Translations under genes and position numbers: made by a program | Assembly: GCF_017562075.2 (NCBI RefSeq) | Contig: NW_024427766.1 | Span: 1-64,000 of the forward strand | Reading direction: 5' to 3' | DNA from: Anopheles merus | Lineage: Eukaryota; Arthropoda; Insecta; Diptera; Culicidae | Length of the DNA stretch: 64,000 nt | The notes under the pieces: model-generated | What the model saw: only the letters and a program-made list of their open reading frames with translations | Told to the model about the DNA's origin: nothing | Databases searched by the model: none | In this document: piece after piece, positions 14,401 to 26,158 of the stretch | Layout of the letters: every line of letters starts with the position of its first letter | Position numbering within the stretch: position 1 is the stretch's first letter

Positions 14401-16537
14401 GGCCTAGGATGCGGTAGAACCTCGCGGGCTCAACGCGGCCTGCAGATATCGGGGCTAGTTTGTTTTGTACCTTCGTAGCAGCAGCGGCGAACCACCTTCC
14501 GTATATGGGCAAGAGCTACACAAACCGAACGAGGAACGCGTGTCGAATTTCTGCAAAGGACGTCCGCATTTTGCTGCGGCGCGTACGCGCGATCACGGTA
14601 CGCGGATCGCGGGCTTTAAGCTTTAAGTGTTTCTGTGTGTGTGTATGTGTGGTTTTTACTGTTGTATTGTTGCTTTAGCAGTTTGCTTCTGCTTCTGTTG
14701 CTATTGTACTTTTTTGGGCTCGATGTTTAACGGAACGCAAGGACTCTCGGGGTGGACACCACGGGCAGGGGAGAAGGATAACACGATGCTTTCCTTCCGC
14801 AACGGGCCGCGCAATTACTTCCGGTCCATCGGGTTGAGGGACATTCGGGCAACGACTTTTGGGGCGCCCAATGAACCCCAATCGTTGCTGGGGTGTTGAA
14901 AAGATAACGTCATCCATTAACACCGGACAGCCCAGTAGCGTAACGCCTAAACGATGTGTCAGAAAGAACTTGATTACTTCTTTGGCCAGACGTATGACAT
15001 TCATCGAAAGTGTGGATTTTGTTTTTTTCGTCGTAATCAACACGTGATTCAACTACTCCGCGTTTTAGTTCCGTTTTGACCTAGAATAAATTGTATGACC
15101 TTCGATCTAAAATTTGCCATATGAAGTGTCCTAATTGTTAAACTCCTAATACAAAACAACCCAATTTCAAATCGACACTCTGCATTATCAAAACCGACCG
15201 GCCACATATTACTGCCAAACATTCCCGCCTATGGGGCGCGGAAGTTACACGACGCGGATAGTGTTTGATAAATTATCCTACCCCGGCGCGGAACCGTAAA
15301 AGGGTAAAGGGCCCGAGCGCGCATTCGACACGCTCGCTAGATCCCCAACCAGATCCATTTTGCGTACGATATCGTTCCGTTTTGGAGCGTTTAATTAAGC
15401 GCATAAACCGCTTACCCATTTGCCGACCTTTGTGCCGGCGCTTTGAGGTGCCTATTACGGATGGAAATGTTTGATGTGGAGCGCGGGCGCGCGTGTGCGC
15501 GTTGTACAATTGTTGCCCACCGTAGCGCGCAGTTTAGCGCCCGTACAAGGAAATGACACGCCGTCGGCTAAGCTCATAACTTTGAAATGATAGGCGCAGC
15601 AGCGTCGTACCGCGTGTCGCGAGAGCACATTGGACGGCCGTTCCCAGATCGACCAGGAGTTTGGGGCGCGCTTGCGCCAGTGGGAAACATGCACATCAGG
15701 GATTAAGATTCGTTCAGAACGTTGAGATGCGTGTAGAATCCAAGGATAACAATGCGGCAGGGATATTGATCAGTAATGTGAAAATTTACGCATAATTTAC
15801 GCGCACATTGAATGGGTAGCGCGGATGGGAAGTACGGTTTAATTTCCGACGGTTGATTGGGACATCTTTATACCTTTACCATATCTGGTCAATGTTTGTG
15901 CGTTCGGTGTTTCTGTGAGGGTTTTTAGTTGTTTATCCCTTCAAGGAATAAAGCGTATCACAACGATTTATGATGCTGTGAGTCATTTCTTAAAGAGATT
16001 TTTTGCTATTCCAATAGAAGGCTTAACATATCCTTATATAGTCAAAAGAATGTCCAGAAGGGTTTACTGGCTCAAAACAAACAACAACAGTAGTGTTTTT
16101 GTTGATTTAAAATACAAACACAAACTCACTGTTTTGGAGGATAGCGGATGTACAATACAATTGTAAAAAAATGCACTTTTTTCTTAATCATTACAATAGT
16201 CCTCTTTAGTCATGTACGATTTACATAACTCTGGCTGTACCTACTGACTGAATAGTAAGTATAAAAATCCTTGCCAGTGTACGCTCAAGTATATCATTAT
16301 ATCCATTTTCTATACATCCGTAGGCTTTTAGCTATCATAGCATAATTCGCACTTTGATGTAAGGTATTATCCATAGCTTGATAATTACTTCGTCATATGC
16401 CGAAAATGCAATTGGTATTACTTTAGTGATATTTAAAATGGATTAAAATATGTTTGCATAAACACGCGAAAACCAAATGTTGATGATTCGACAGACCCAG
16501 CGATTATATTCTTTTAAAGTGGAGCTATAAGGTAGGT

Positions 16538-16543
16538 TTTATT
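16538..16543 (-). terminator. Candidate poly(A) signal for APC7
   Basis: TTTATT on the plus strand is AATAAA on the minus strand, about 60 bp past the APC7 stop codon, which is a normal spacing for a short insect 3'UTR. Confidence 0.5.
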
Positions 16544-16602
16544 ACAGCTAGTACTAAATTAATCAATCACCCACTGGAAGAATTCTCACCGCGCTTACCA
16601 AC

Positions 16603-18594
16603 CTACTGATTGATTTCAATTTCCAAATCCGACCACATTGCATCACTTTCCGACTCCATCTCGTTCGCTCCAGTCGTTCGTATTTCGATCATTTCCAGCG
16701 GATTGTCCGGTACGTCGCTACCGTCTTCGGCCATCGACTCCAGATATGAGCTGGACGCACCCGCATTCGAGGCGGTGCTGCTCGTGCCGCCCTTGTTTTG
16801 TCCCACCATAAGCAGTCCCGACATTGCCACGCGATTCGAAGGATCGAGGCTGCATTTGAAGGACGGAAAGAAATCATTATTTAAGCTCAAGCCAGAAAGG
16901 TAGCGAATATGTGCGACACTTACTTGAGAGCAATGGAATAGTGTTCTAACGCGCCGGAATGATCCTTTTCGTTGTTAAGTGTTTCCGCCAGCATCACATG
17001 GAGCTTGCTGTTCTTCGATAGCATTACGTGCTTTTTGAGCAGCTTCATTCTGGTGCTGATATCGTTCTCCCGCAGGTAAATTTCCGAGAGCAGATATACT
17101 GCAGGCAGGAAGTTTTCGCTCATCTCCAGCGCCTTTAGACAGAGCGCTTTTGCCTTCGGTCTTGCGGCTTCATCTTTCATGTATGTGCGCGCCAATAGCT
17201 GTAAGTAATTGTGCCAGTTGCATTAAAAATGCTGCTCTTATGATACTGAAGAGAGCGGATTGTTTGCTCGTATTTAAACACTTACCACCAACATTCGCGC
17301 TGACTCGCCCAACATCTTGACCGCCTTCAGTGCTTGCAGCTGCGCCTCCCGGTTGCGTCCCATATTAAGGTAATTGTCCACGAGCGCCTTGTGAATTTCG
17401 TACCGATAGGGAGCAAACTGCTGCCCATACCGAAGGTGTGCAATTCCCTGCTGATACTTTTTCACCTGAAACAGCACTTCCGCCTTCAGCACCAGCGCCT
17501 CGACGTTGCGCGAGTTCTGAAAACATGCCTTCTGCACAAAGTACACAGCCTTCTCGTACTTGCCGGTGGCAAACAGGTACTGCCCCATCACGTACCACAT
17601 CTCGGACGTGTACTCGTTCAGCAGCGAGGGCGACGGAGTGATCAGTTTCTCGAGCTCGGCAATTTTCTTATTCTTTGCCATCAGTAGAGCGAGAATCTGC
17701 AGACCGTTCTTCGACTGTGGCTGCATGGCGTGTGCACGCTTCAGCGTGATGTACGCCTGCTCGTAATCACCATTGTGGTAGTAGCATTCGCCGATCAGCA
17801 CCAACAGCTGGTGATAGTTGCGCAGGCAGGTGTTTGCCTCGATGCTACGCAGCGTTTGGATTGCGTCGGTGTACTTGCGTGCCTGGATGTTGGCGTGCGC
17901 CTTGATCCAGCTGCTCATCCACTCGCTGCACTGCGGTGCCATGGTAGCGTCCACGATCATTGAATTCACTTCGATACCCTTGACGCCAAGCGTGAGCAGA
18001 CCCTCTATCGCCTCAAACGCCAGCGGACACTCCTTTAGCACCTCCTTGTACGTCCCGATGGCACTTCGTTCGTGGCCGTGGTTGTGACACAGTTTGCTCA
18101 GAAGCATGTTTACCTTCGGTGTGCGCTGTTTCAGTGCGAGCGATTGCAGCAGGACAATGGCATCGCGATAACACTTCATCTCAATCAGGCACCGGGCCGT
18201 CTTGTACTTCAGCTCCACCTCCGACTGCAGATCGACTGGACCGGGGACGGAGCCTGCCGAGGTTTTGCAGTTGGGTGATTTGTTTTTCGTCAGCAGCCGC
18301 TTCAGCTGCAGCGCCTGCCGGTAGATGGTTTCCGCTTCGCGAAACCGACGCTCGTGAAAGAGTGACTCCGCATAATACACGAGCGTACCGAAGTGTTCCT
18401 GAGGGCTGAGCGTGGCACGATTGGTGTCATATATGGAGATGATTAAATTGGCCTACAGGAAGTGGCGATTTCAGAGGTTTTGGTCATTTGTAGCAGAAAA
18501 ATGGGAAGTACTACCGGATGCTTACCAGCGTGGCCGCATTTGAGTAGAGCTCATAGTCGAACAGAGTTTTCAGTTGTTCGAACAATGTTTTCAT
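16603..18594 (-). CDS. APC7: Anaphase-promoting complex subunit 7 (TPR protein)
   Basis: APC7 is a tetratricopeptide-repeat scaffold subunit of the anaphase-promoting complex/cyclosome, the nuclear ubiquitin ligase that drives exit from mitosis. Four exons with GT-AG introns join in frame: 18526-18594 (starts MKTLFEQLKTLFDYEL), 17286-18452, 16924-17198 and 16603-16849, giving 585 residues against about 565-600 in animals. TPR-type helices run through most of the protein (for example AESLFHERRFREAETIYRQA near the start and ALEHYSIAL near the end). After the last TPR comes LDPSNRVAMSGLLMV and an acidic, serine-rich tail, as in the human protein. Introns are short, 73-87 bp. The start codon lies 158 bp from the left TSD of the LINE, so its promoter region has been altered. 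The family call rests on remembered similarity to APC7 rather than CDC27 or CDC16, supported by length and the acidic tail. Confidence 0.88.
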
Positions 18595-18752
18595 GGTGGA
18601 ATGCTGATGGTTTGGTAAAATTAACTAACTTATTTCCTGTATGAAGCTGTCTTACGAACGAAGACCAGCTTTCTTTTGAGTGGCTTTTGTTTACGCCAGC
18701 TTTCAAACTAAACAGCTGTCAACGTGACAGATATCATTTGAGCTGAAGCACC

Positions 18753-18765
18753 GACTACACGTATC
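18753..18765. repeat. Left target-site duplication of the LINE
   Basis: GACTACACGTATC, an exact match to 27549-27561. It marks the 5' boundary of the LINE. Confidence 0.93.
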
Positions 18766-18936
18766 CATTCGCAAGTGTGAGTTCAAAGTGAACGGTTGTG
18801 CTAGCGGACAAGAGAACAAAAACGGACACAAATTTCATACATAAAGGCTAAGTATAAAGATAATTAAATAAAATAAATAAAAAATAATAAGCAGGTAAGG
18901 CATAAAAAAAGGAAACTAGGAGTGTAGGAGCAAAAG

Positions 18937-20181
18937 ATGGGGGACCGATCCCCCGGAGGGGGGGAGACGTTTGGTTCATATTACGAGCCACTAGGCTCAG
19001 TAATATCACCAAAAAAAAACCAAAAGAAAAGAAAGTTCAGAGGAGAAAAAATAGACTTGTGTGACATACTAACAGAGGAGGAAGTTTTTATGGTCATCGA
19101 AGGTACAAAGGAAAACCTAGTAAAAGACAAAAGCCCATTCCTAGTGCAGAAGTGTTTGGAAGCCGCATTAGGAGATCGACCAAAAAAAGTCACGGCACTA
19201 AGAGACGGTCGTCTATTAGTGTTAGTAAAGAGCAAACGCCAGGCTAGTAAACTAGCAAAATACAATCTAAACCTAGGCAACACAAAGGTTTACGAGCATG
19301 AAACCCTCAATACATCGAAAGGTGTAATAAGGTGTGATGCAGTAATGGCGACGACAGAACAGGAGATAGTAGAGGGACTAAAAGAAGACAAAGTAAAGGA
19401 GGCTTACATCGTCAAGCGAAAAGATAAGGACGGCAAATACGTGAACACAAGAACAGCAATACTAACGTTCAACACAACAGTAATACCGAGACGTGTGAAC
19501 GTTGGATATTACTACGATGTGTTGGTAGAACAATACTACCCGAAACCGATGAGGTGTATGACATGCCTCCGGTTAGGACACAAAAAAGAGAACTGCCGGG
19601 GAACAAAGAAATGCGCAAAATGCGCCGAAGAATACCATGAAAACTGCAATGGAGTCGAACAGTGCATGGAATGTGGAGAAAACCATAGCACGTTGGACAA
19701 AAATTGCCCGGTATATTTAGACGAGGTCGAAATTAAAAAAATACAGACAAAAAATAGAATAACAATGAGAGAAGCGAGAGAAATGAGAAGAGCGCAAGTA
19801 CCAGTGGTACCCAGAAATTATATAAATAAAACGTTCGCACAAATAATTAATAACCGACCAAACAAAAAAGATACACCCCCACCAAAAACAATGGAAAACG
19901 AACACAATATAAATATGCAGAAAATAACTCCCACATTCACAGACAAGCAAAATAATCAAAACGACACAGAAAAAAATAACTTAGGAAAAAACGAATCAGA
20001 AAACGAAACAAAAGACACATAAAATATTAAGAATCAGAACAAAATTACTGAAATAGAAATAATCGATACTAGCGAGGAGGAAATGGCAGGTTTTATGAGC
20101 GACGAAATCAGTCCTCATCCCAGGTCACCAAAGAAAAATAAAACAGAAATAAAGCAACATATCCAACAAACAGATAAATAA
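18937..20181 (+). pseudogene. LINE ORF1: gag-like zinc-knuckle protein, in-frame stop near the end
   Basis: ORF1 proteins of I-type elements bind the element RNA. The open frame 18937-20022 encodes 361 residues: a basic N-terminus (KKNQKKRKFRGEK), a central region resembling an RNA-recognition fold, three cysteine clusters (CMTCLRLGHKKENC, CAKCAEEYHENC, CMECGENHSTLDKNC, roughly residues 209-260), then a basic, asparagine-rich tail. The TAA at 20020-20022 is followed in the same frame by 52 more open codons, acidic and serine-containing (DTSEEEM), up to TAA at 20179-20181. The original ORF1 therefore probably ended at 20181 and the first stop is a point mutation. ORF2 starts 39 bp later. Confidence 0.85.
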
Positions 20182-21362
20182 ACATAAAAAATTAAATAAA
20201 TAATATTCATCAATAAAAAAATGGAAAATATAAAAATTTTCCAAAATAATGTACAAAGTTTACGAAATTGCAAGGATGAACTTAGAGAAGTCCTAATAAA
20301 AGGAAATTATTTAATAGCATGTCTTCAAGAGACATGGCTGAAAAATAACGAAAAAGGAAAAATAAATGGATTCAATATAGTAAGACAAGATAGAGAGGAT
20401 GGATATGGCGGATCATGCATTATTATTAAAAATAAAATAAAATTTAGAAGAATACCAGAATTACAGAGCTCAAAATTTATACAGTTAGTAGGAATAAAAC
20501 TAACTGAGTTGAACACTAATATAATTTCCATTTATGCCTCAAAGAAAGCAACAATATATGAATTTGAAGAAATGATAAAACAAATAACGAATTTCGGCGA
20601 AAAGACGATAATTGCAGGAGACTTTAACAGTCATCATTCATATTGGGGTGATGAAAAAATAGACAGCTGGGGAAAAACCTTATTGGAAGGAATTGAAGCC
20701 TCAAGTTTAATAGTACTAAAAAACGAAACATACACAAATATACCTAACGACACAACTAAACGAAGAACAGCAATAGACTTAACAATAATAACACAAGATA
20801 TATATGTCGACACACACAAAAAAATTTTAGACCAACACATAGGAAATAGCCAGCACCGGATAATAGAAATAAGCCTCAACAAAAGCACAACAGATGTAAA
20901 AACAATAGTATACAACAAAGCAAAAATTTTAGAGCAAATTAGTCGAATAAACAGCAAAACACCACAAACAATAAAACAACTAACAAAACAAATTCAAACC
21001 ATTATTAAAAAAAATCGACACAGGGTGAAACACAAACCAAAATCATGGTGGAATAAAGAAATAAAAAATGCATGGAAACAGAAAACGAACGCAAGAAAAT
21101 TCTTCAACAATTATAGAACCATTGAATCCTTAATCGAACTAAAGAAAACATCAGCAAAATTGAAGTTAGAGATTTGTAAAAGTAAAAGAAAATACATAGA
21201 AAATACAATAAAAACAATAAACGAAGATACATCTAATAAAGAACTGTGGGAAATTGTTAAAAAAATTAACTACAAAGAGGAAAATACAAATGAAGAAAAC
21301 ATTATCCATAGTAATGAAGAAAACGCAAAAAAACTACTGGAAATAAATTTCGAGAAGAACAA

Positions 21363-22189
21363 CCCTACCCGCAAATTTCCGTTAAATGCCTTCTAATCGC
21401 CTTGTAATCGCCGGCGAATTGAAGGCGATCAGCAGTGCATTTAGCAGTAATTAAATGCCTTTGAAATATGTCAATGAAAAATTTCGCTTTTAATTTGAAA
21501 TTTGAAATTGCAACTGTCAAAAGAAAACCTTACAAGTGTCTTCAACACTGCACTGTTGTAGTGTTCCCAGATATGAGCGTGAGATTCGATAGCACGATTT
21601 ACGTGTTATGTTCTCTTGCGTTAAGCTCTGAGCTATTTCACTTTATTAATGATGGTCTGCATTATTCGGTTGTTAAAGACCAACCCGTTGAAAGGTGTTA
21701 ATATATCAAACTCATTTCGATAAATCTAATAAAATGAGAAATGAGATGCATATTTCTCGCATCCTGATAATGATGGGTGAAGATAGAGTAATTATTATGT
21801 TTTTTAAAAAGGTATTATTTTCATTTTGCTTCACATAAAGTTTGTTTATATTCATTATAGCAAGAAAATTTTAATATAAAAAGAAATAAGCACAGAAAAA
21901 AAAAGATCATAAAAAATCAGGATTTGAACACACGCTTTCTCGGTTCGGAACCAAAAGCGTTGTCGCTGCTCTATTTGGCAGTTACATTAGTAAGGGTGCA
22001 AAACCAGTATATATACAAGCAAAGATGGCGGCAAGCTATCTGTTCTTGTTGAATCAAAAAGTTGAAATATTTCGAAAAGAACCCGTTACAGCCTTGAAAG
22101 TTTCGGTTGAAATCTTAATTCGCCTTCTAAGGCGACTAAGGCCTTAAATGCCTTCTGAATGCCTTCAAAGCCGTTTAATGCTGGTAGGG
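21363..22189. mobile_element. 827-bp MITE-like insert in LINE ORF2
   Basis: The ends are short inverted repeats, CCCTACC at 21363 and GGTAGGG ending at 22189. Several TTAAATGCCTT and TCGCCTT motifs recur near both ends, as subterminal repeats do. The reading frame of ORF2 is restored only if 829 bp are removed, which implies a 2-bp target duplication (AA on both sides). It has no coding capacity. The superfamily is not clear; the ends do not match hAT, P, piggyBac (no TTAA) or mariner (no TA). Confidence 0.75.
21912..21995 (-). other. tRNA-like segment inside the insert
   Basis: On the minus strand this stretch has a T-arm-like GTGTTCAAATCC, an anticodon-like stem-loop TTGG-TTCCGAA-CCGA, and a weak A-box-like stretch upstream. 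The acceptor stem does not pair convincingly, so it is not a functional tRNA. It may be a tRNA-derived (SINE-like) fragment carried by the insert, or chance. Confidence 0.3.
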
Positions 22190-25159
22190 AAAGGACTAAA
22201 ACTGGAAGCATTCAATATACCAGAATTTATAAACGAGGAAACAATGATAGATGTAGAAGATTGGGACAATATAATCAGCAAAAAAAAGAAATCAGCACCA
22301 GGGGATGACAAAATCACATATGAAATGCTAAAACATCTAAACACAAAAGAAAAAAATAACTTCATACGGGAAATAAATGAAATGTGGCAAAGGGGCAAAA
22401 TAAAAAAACAATATAAAAAAATAAAGGCAATAGCAATCCCAAAACCAGGAAAAGACATACAACAAATAGAAAACTACAGAATCATCTCTCTTCTACAAAC
22501 AATAATAAAAGTAAGCAACACAGCAGTATTAAAAAAAATAAACAGGCACCTTACAACAAACAAGATAATACCTGACACCTCTTTTGGATTTAGAAAAAAA
22601 AGGTCGATACAAATGTGTACCAATTATGTCTGCAATCAAATTACAATGAACAAAAAAAATAATTTAAGGACAGGCATAATATTTGTTGATCTAGCCAATG
22701 CATATAACACGGTGAAAAGCACCATATTAATAAAAAACTTAATAGAAGCGAATATGCCTAGTCAAATCATACACTGGATAGGAGATTTCCTAAGAAACAG
22801 GACTGTCGAAATAACAAGCAACGGAAAAAAAATCGTTAAATTAGTGACGGATGGTCTCCCACAAGGAGACGTGATGTCCCCTACACTTTTCAACATATAT
22901 ACAAGAGAGCTACACAAAAGAATAAATAACAAAAAAAAACACCAAACTAATACAATACGCTGACGATTTTATAATACTGGCAGCTGGATGCAATGACGCT
23001 ACATTAAAAAGTAACTTAGAACAAAGCATGCGACAATTTATGATAGGAATAGAACAACTAAGCTTAAAAATAAACCTCTCAAAGACAAAAATAATGGTGA
23101 TGGGGAAAAACAACAATAATATAGACATAAGTATTAACAATACTCCAATAGAACAAGTGAACACATACAAATACCTGGGAACTATACTAGACAAGAACCT
23201 AAACTTTAATAAACACCTAGAGTACCTAAAAAATAAGGCAACCGAAAGACTGAACATTTTCAAAATCATCTGCGCCAATAGAAATAGCATAGCCCCACAT
23301 AAAGCAAGAACCGTCTACAGAGCAACAATAAGAAGCATCTTGGAAAGGGGATCCTCATATACCAGCAACAATAATAAAATAAACAGTAACAAGCTAAATT
23401 CCGCAACACACATAGCACTGAGAAAAATATCAGGATGTACTAAAACAACCCCAACAAATTCCCTACACGCCATTAATGCAGAAGTGCCTCTAGAAATTAG
23501 AAGGAAATATGTTGCCAGCAAAGAGATTCTAAGTGCTTTCACGTTTTGCCCAATAGCTAGAAAACAAATGGAAAATTAGGAGAAATGAAACAAACGAGAA
23601 AAAAAATGACTAGCCAAGAAAAATTATACGGGGAACATATAGAGCTGCTAAAAATAATATCAACTACCAAAGAAAATGACATATCGGGATACATTAAAAT
23701 TAATACAAGCTTAAAACAAGAAATAGAGAAAAAGAAAGATACAAATAAAATAGTGACAAAACAAATTACACTCAGAAAAATAGAACAAATTACGAAGGAT
23801 AGACCAACTATATACACGGATGGAAGTGCCATAGATGGGAAAACAGGAATAGGAATACTATTACAAGACAAAAAAAACAGATGGTATCACAGTTACAAAA
23901 CAAAAAATATAGCGGCCATCACAACAATAGAGTTACTAGCGATAGAAAAAGCAATAGAACAAGCAGAAATGATAGGAATGAAAAATCCAATAATATTTAC
24001 GGATAGCTTAGCAGGCTGTGAAATCTTGAAAAAAGCAAAAAACGAAGAGGAAGTAGAAAAGATGATATACAACATCCACAAAAAAGGAAAAAAAATAGGG
24101 GCGGAAATATGGTGGATACCCGCACATGTCGGAATAAGCGGAAATGAATGGGCCGACAAACTAGCAAAGGAAGGCACAATAAGTGACCTAGTAGTTAACA
24201 ATAAAATAAGATACACAGATGGTTTCATTAAACTAAAAGAACAGATGTTAAAAGAAACACAACACTGGTACGAAAAGGAGAGCAACCATAAAGGAAAAAA
24301 ATTCCTGGAATTCGAACCGGAATTCCCATTAACGGCATGGGAGAGAGACACAGAACTGTCACCAAAAGAGGTCAGAGTGACAAACAGAATTCTGACAGGT
24401 CACGATCTTTCACCATTTTGGCCAAGGTCTATTTAGGATAGAGGTCGAAGCATAGCTTGTTTCTGTTCCGACATTTTGAAGCTGCGTTTGACACTTCGAT
24501 TAGAAAGTGTTTACAAACAACTCACGCAGCAATCTGCAGAATCGAGTGGAACATAATGGATACCTTTACTGCAAAAAAACAAGGAAACAAGAGATATGTA
24601 GCATAATTTTAAACTGCGTTCAATACGGAAACAATATTTGTCAACAACGTTCTTTCATACAGGTGCTGAAAACAACTTTATACAGCAGTCTTCCCACAGG
24701 AATTTGCGTCTCACAACTTGCCTTCCAGTGAGTTTGGTGAAGGTTTTCGGTATATATGCGGAGAAATAAGAATTGCTTGCAATGTTTAATGAGGTACGTA
24801 TTCTCCATAAGTAGAAACTACAAGATGCAACTTAAAACAATTAGCTTTTTATCATTTTGTAGGTGATATTCTTTTGAATGAAGCATGTTCAAACCAGCTT
24901 TTTTGTTGTACAATCCAACGATCCGGCTGCTGTTCTTATCAAATAATGCTTCAAATATCGCAGCGTTTGTTTTACGGTAGCTGAACAACACTTTTAAACT
25001 AGCTTATAGATTGCAAGCACCAACTCTCAGTCGTCTAAACATGCTCAACAATGGAATACGGTGATAGTCTATGAAGCGCGGCGTGCAAACAACACACAAC
25101 TCCCAGCCAATCGCTAGCGATTGCTTATTTTCATTGTGTTTTCTGAATGTTTGTGATGG

Positions 25160-25480
25160 TGATCACTCAATACTTAATTCCAGGGTTTTGTGGAGCACCT
25201 GGACAAGAACGTGCACAACGTGCCCTGAAGATGCAGCTAGTCGGCTTGAGGAAGGATTTTATTTGGGGCCCGCGAATGGGGATGAATATATTTGTATCGT
25301 CAGCATAAAGAAAGTGGTTTCCTGGAGCAAAAACCCCGAATACGCCATACAAAGAGTACAATGAAACGTCGATCAACGTTGCTTCCTTGTGACATACCCA
25401 ACGAAGCGATGGTACGGTGCAAAGTGTAGTGTCCAGGCCAACAGCTGTTCCGGCAGTCTGAGAGTTCGGAGTTTGACGAG
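25160..25480 (-). pseudogene. Reverse-transcriptase relic inside the P element
   Basis: On the minus strand the frame around 25300 reads FLYADDTNIFIPI, a reverse-transcriptase active-site motif of the Jockey/CR1 type. In another frame just upstream GMSQGSN matches the conserved G-x-PQGS motif that precedes it by about 35 residues. At least one frameshift separates them, and no element ends or TSD were found. It is a short, old LINE fragment unrelated to the AT-rich host LINE. Confidence 0.7.
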
Positions 25481-25497
25481 TAGTAAGGAATGTGGAA

Positions 25498-25603
25498 CAG
25501 TGACGGATTAAGGATATCGGGGGCTCTAGGCGACTAGACTAGACTAGAGAACTACGGGGCCCCAGGCGACCGCCTAGTCCGCCTACCGTTAGATCCGCCA
25601 CTG
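25498..25603. mobile_element. 106-bp hAT-like MITE
   Basis: The left end is CAGTGACGGATTAAGG and the right end, reverse-complemented, is CAGTGGCGGATCTAACGG. It is flanked by a perfect 8-bp TSD ATGTGGAA (25490-25497, 25604-25611). The same family occurs again at 42581-42952. Confidence 0.9.
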
Positions 25604-25860
25604 ATGTGGAACACTATCGAAAGCAGCCTTGGCCGCTTTGAAGCATTGATAGTGTCAGCCGAGTGATTCGTGCGTTGTGATCGCTGCCTTCTGATTTCCG
25701 GCCAGCATCTGCAATTGTACGATGGCAAACCTTACCTGTAGCAGCTCGTTTGTACGTCCGGCTAACAGCTAAACCGCCTGAACAGTAGTACATCATTCGT
25801 TCATATTGCAGGTTCGCTTTTCCTCTAGAATGCTTATTTAAATTGATAATAAAGGCTTAC

Positions 25861-26158
25861 CAACTGGTTTCAGCTTCTTAAACGTCTTCTTGTTTTCCTT
25901 GGACGGTGAGTTGATGAGCTGGTAATCGTCCTTCACGAAATGTGAGGAGCACAAAATATGGTTTTTTGAAGGAGTCCATTTGTCTTCTTGTTTGCAAAAT
26001 AATATCCATTTGCGCAAAAGAACTGGCTCAGTTGGAAATTTATGGAAAATGATGTCGATGTTGTGCTTTTTTGCCAGATACCGGCTATTGCTACAAAAGA
26101 TGCAGCGCAAGTTGTTGTCATGTTGTACACTGAAATTGCATAACAAAATTAGTCTCAT
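25861..26158 (-). pseudogene. P-element transposase exon with THAP DNA-binding domain
   Basis: P transposases begin with a THAP zinc finger that recognises the element ends. This exon shows the pattern C-x2-C (CIFC), FHKFP, a central tryptophan (LLRKWILF) and C-x2-H (CSSHF), then a basic stretch. It ends at a splice-donor-like G|GTAAGCC (exon end 25861). No later exons with the catalytic or GTP-binding domains are present. A possible acceptor (TTTCAG) lies near 26130, so the true start of this exon is uncertain. Confidence 0.75.

Larger units (their letters stand above)
9030..16537. other. Gene-poor stretch with microsatellites
   Basis: Apart from the microsatellites listed separately, I see no supported gene. 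Two longish minus-strand frames (10903-11619 and 12219-12929) are dominated by GA/CT and CTG repeats or lack any recognisable domain, and are treated as chance. GC-rich, CpG-bearing blocks (9130-9400, 11450-12050, 15280-15700) could be regulatory, but nothing in the sequence proves it. Confidence 0.6.

Noticed and set aside
21912..21995. A functional tRNA gene
   Set aside because: The T-arm and anticodon loop look right but the acceptor stem and D-arm do not pair; kept only as a tRNA-like segment.
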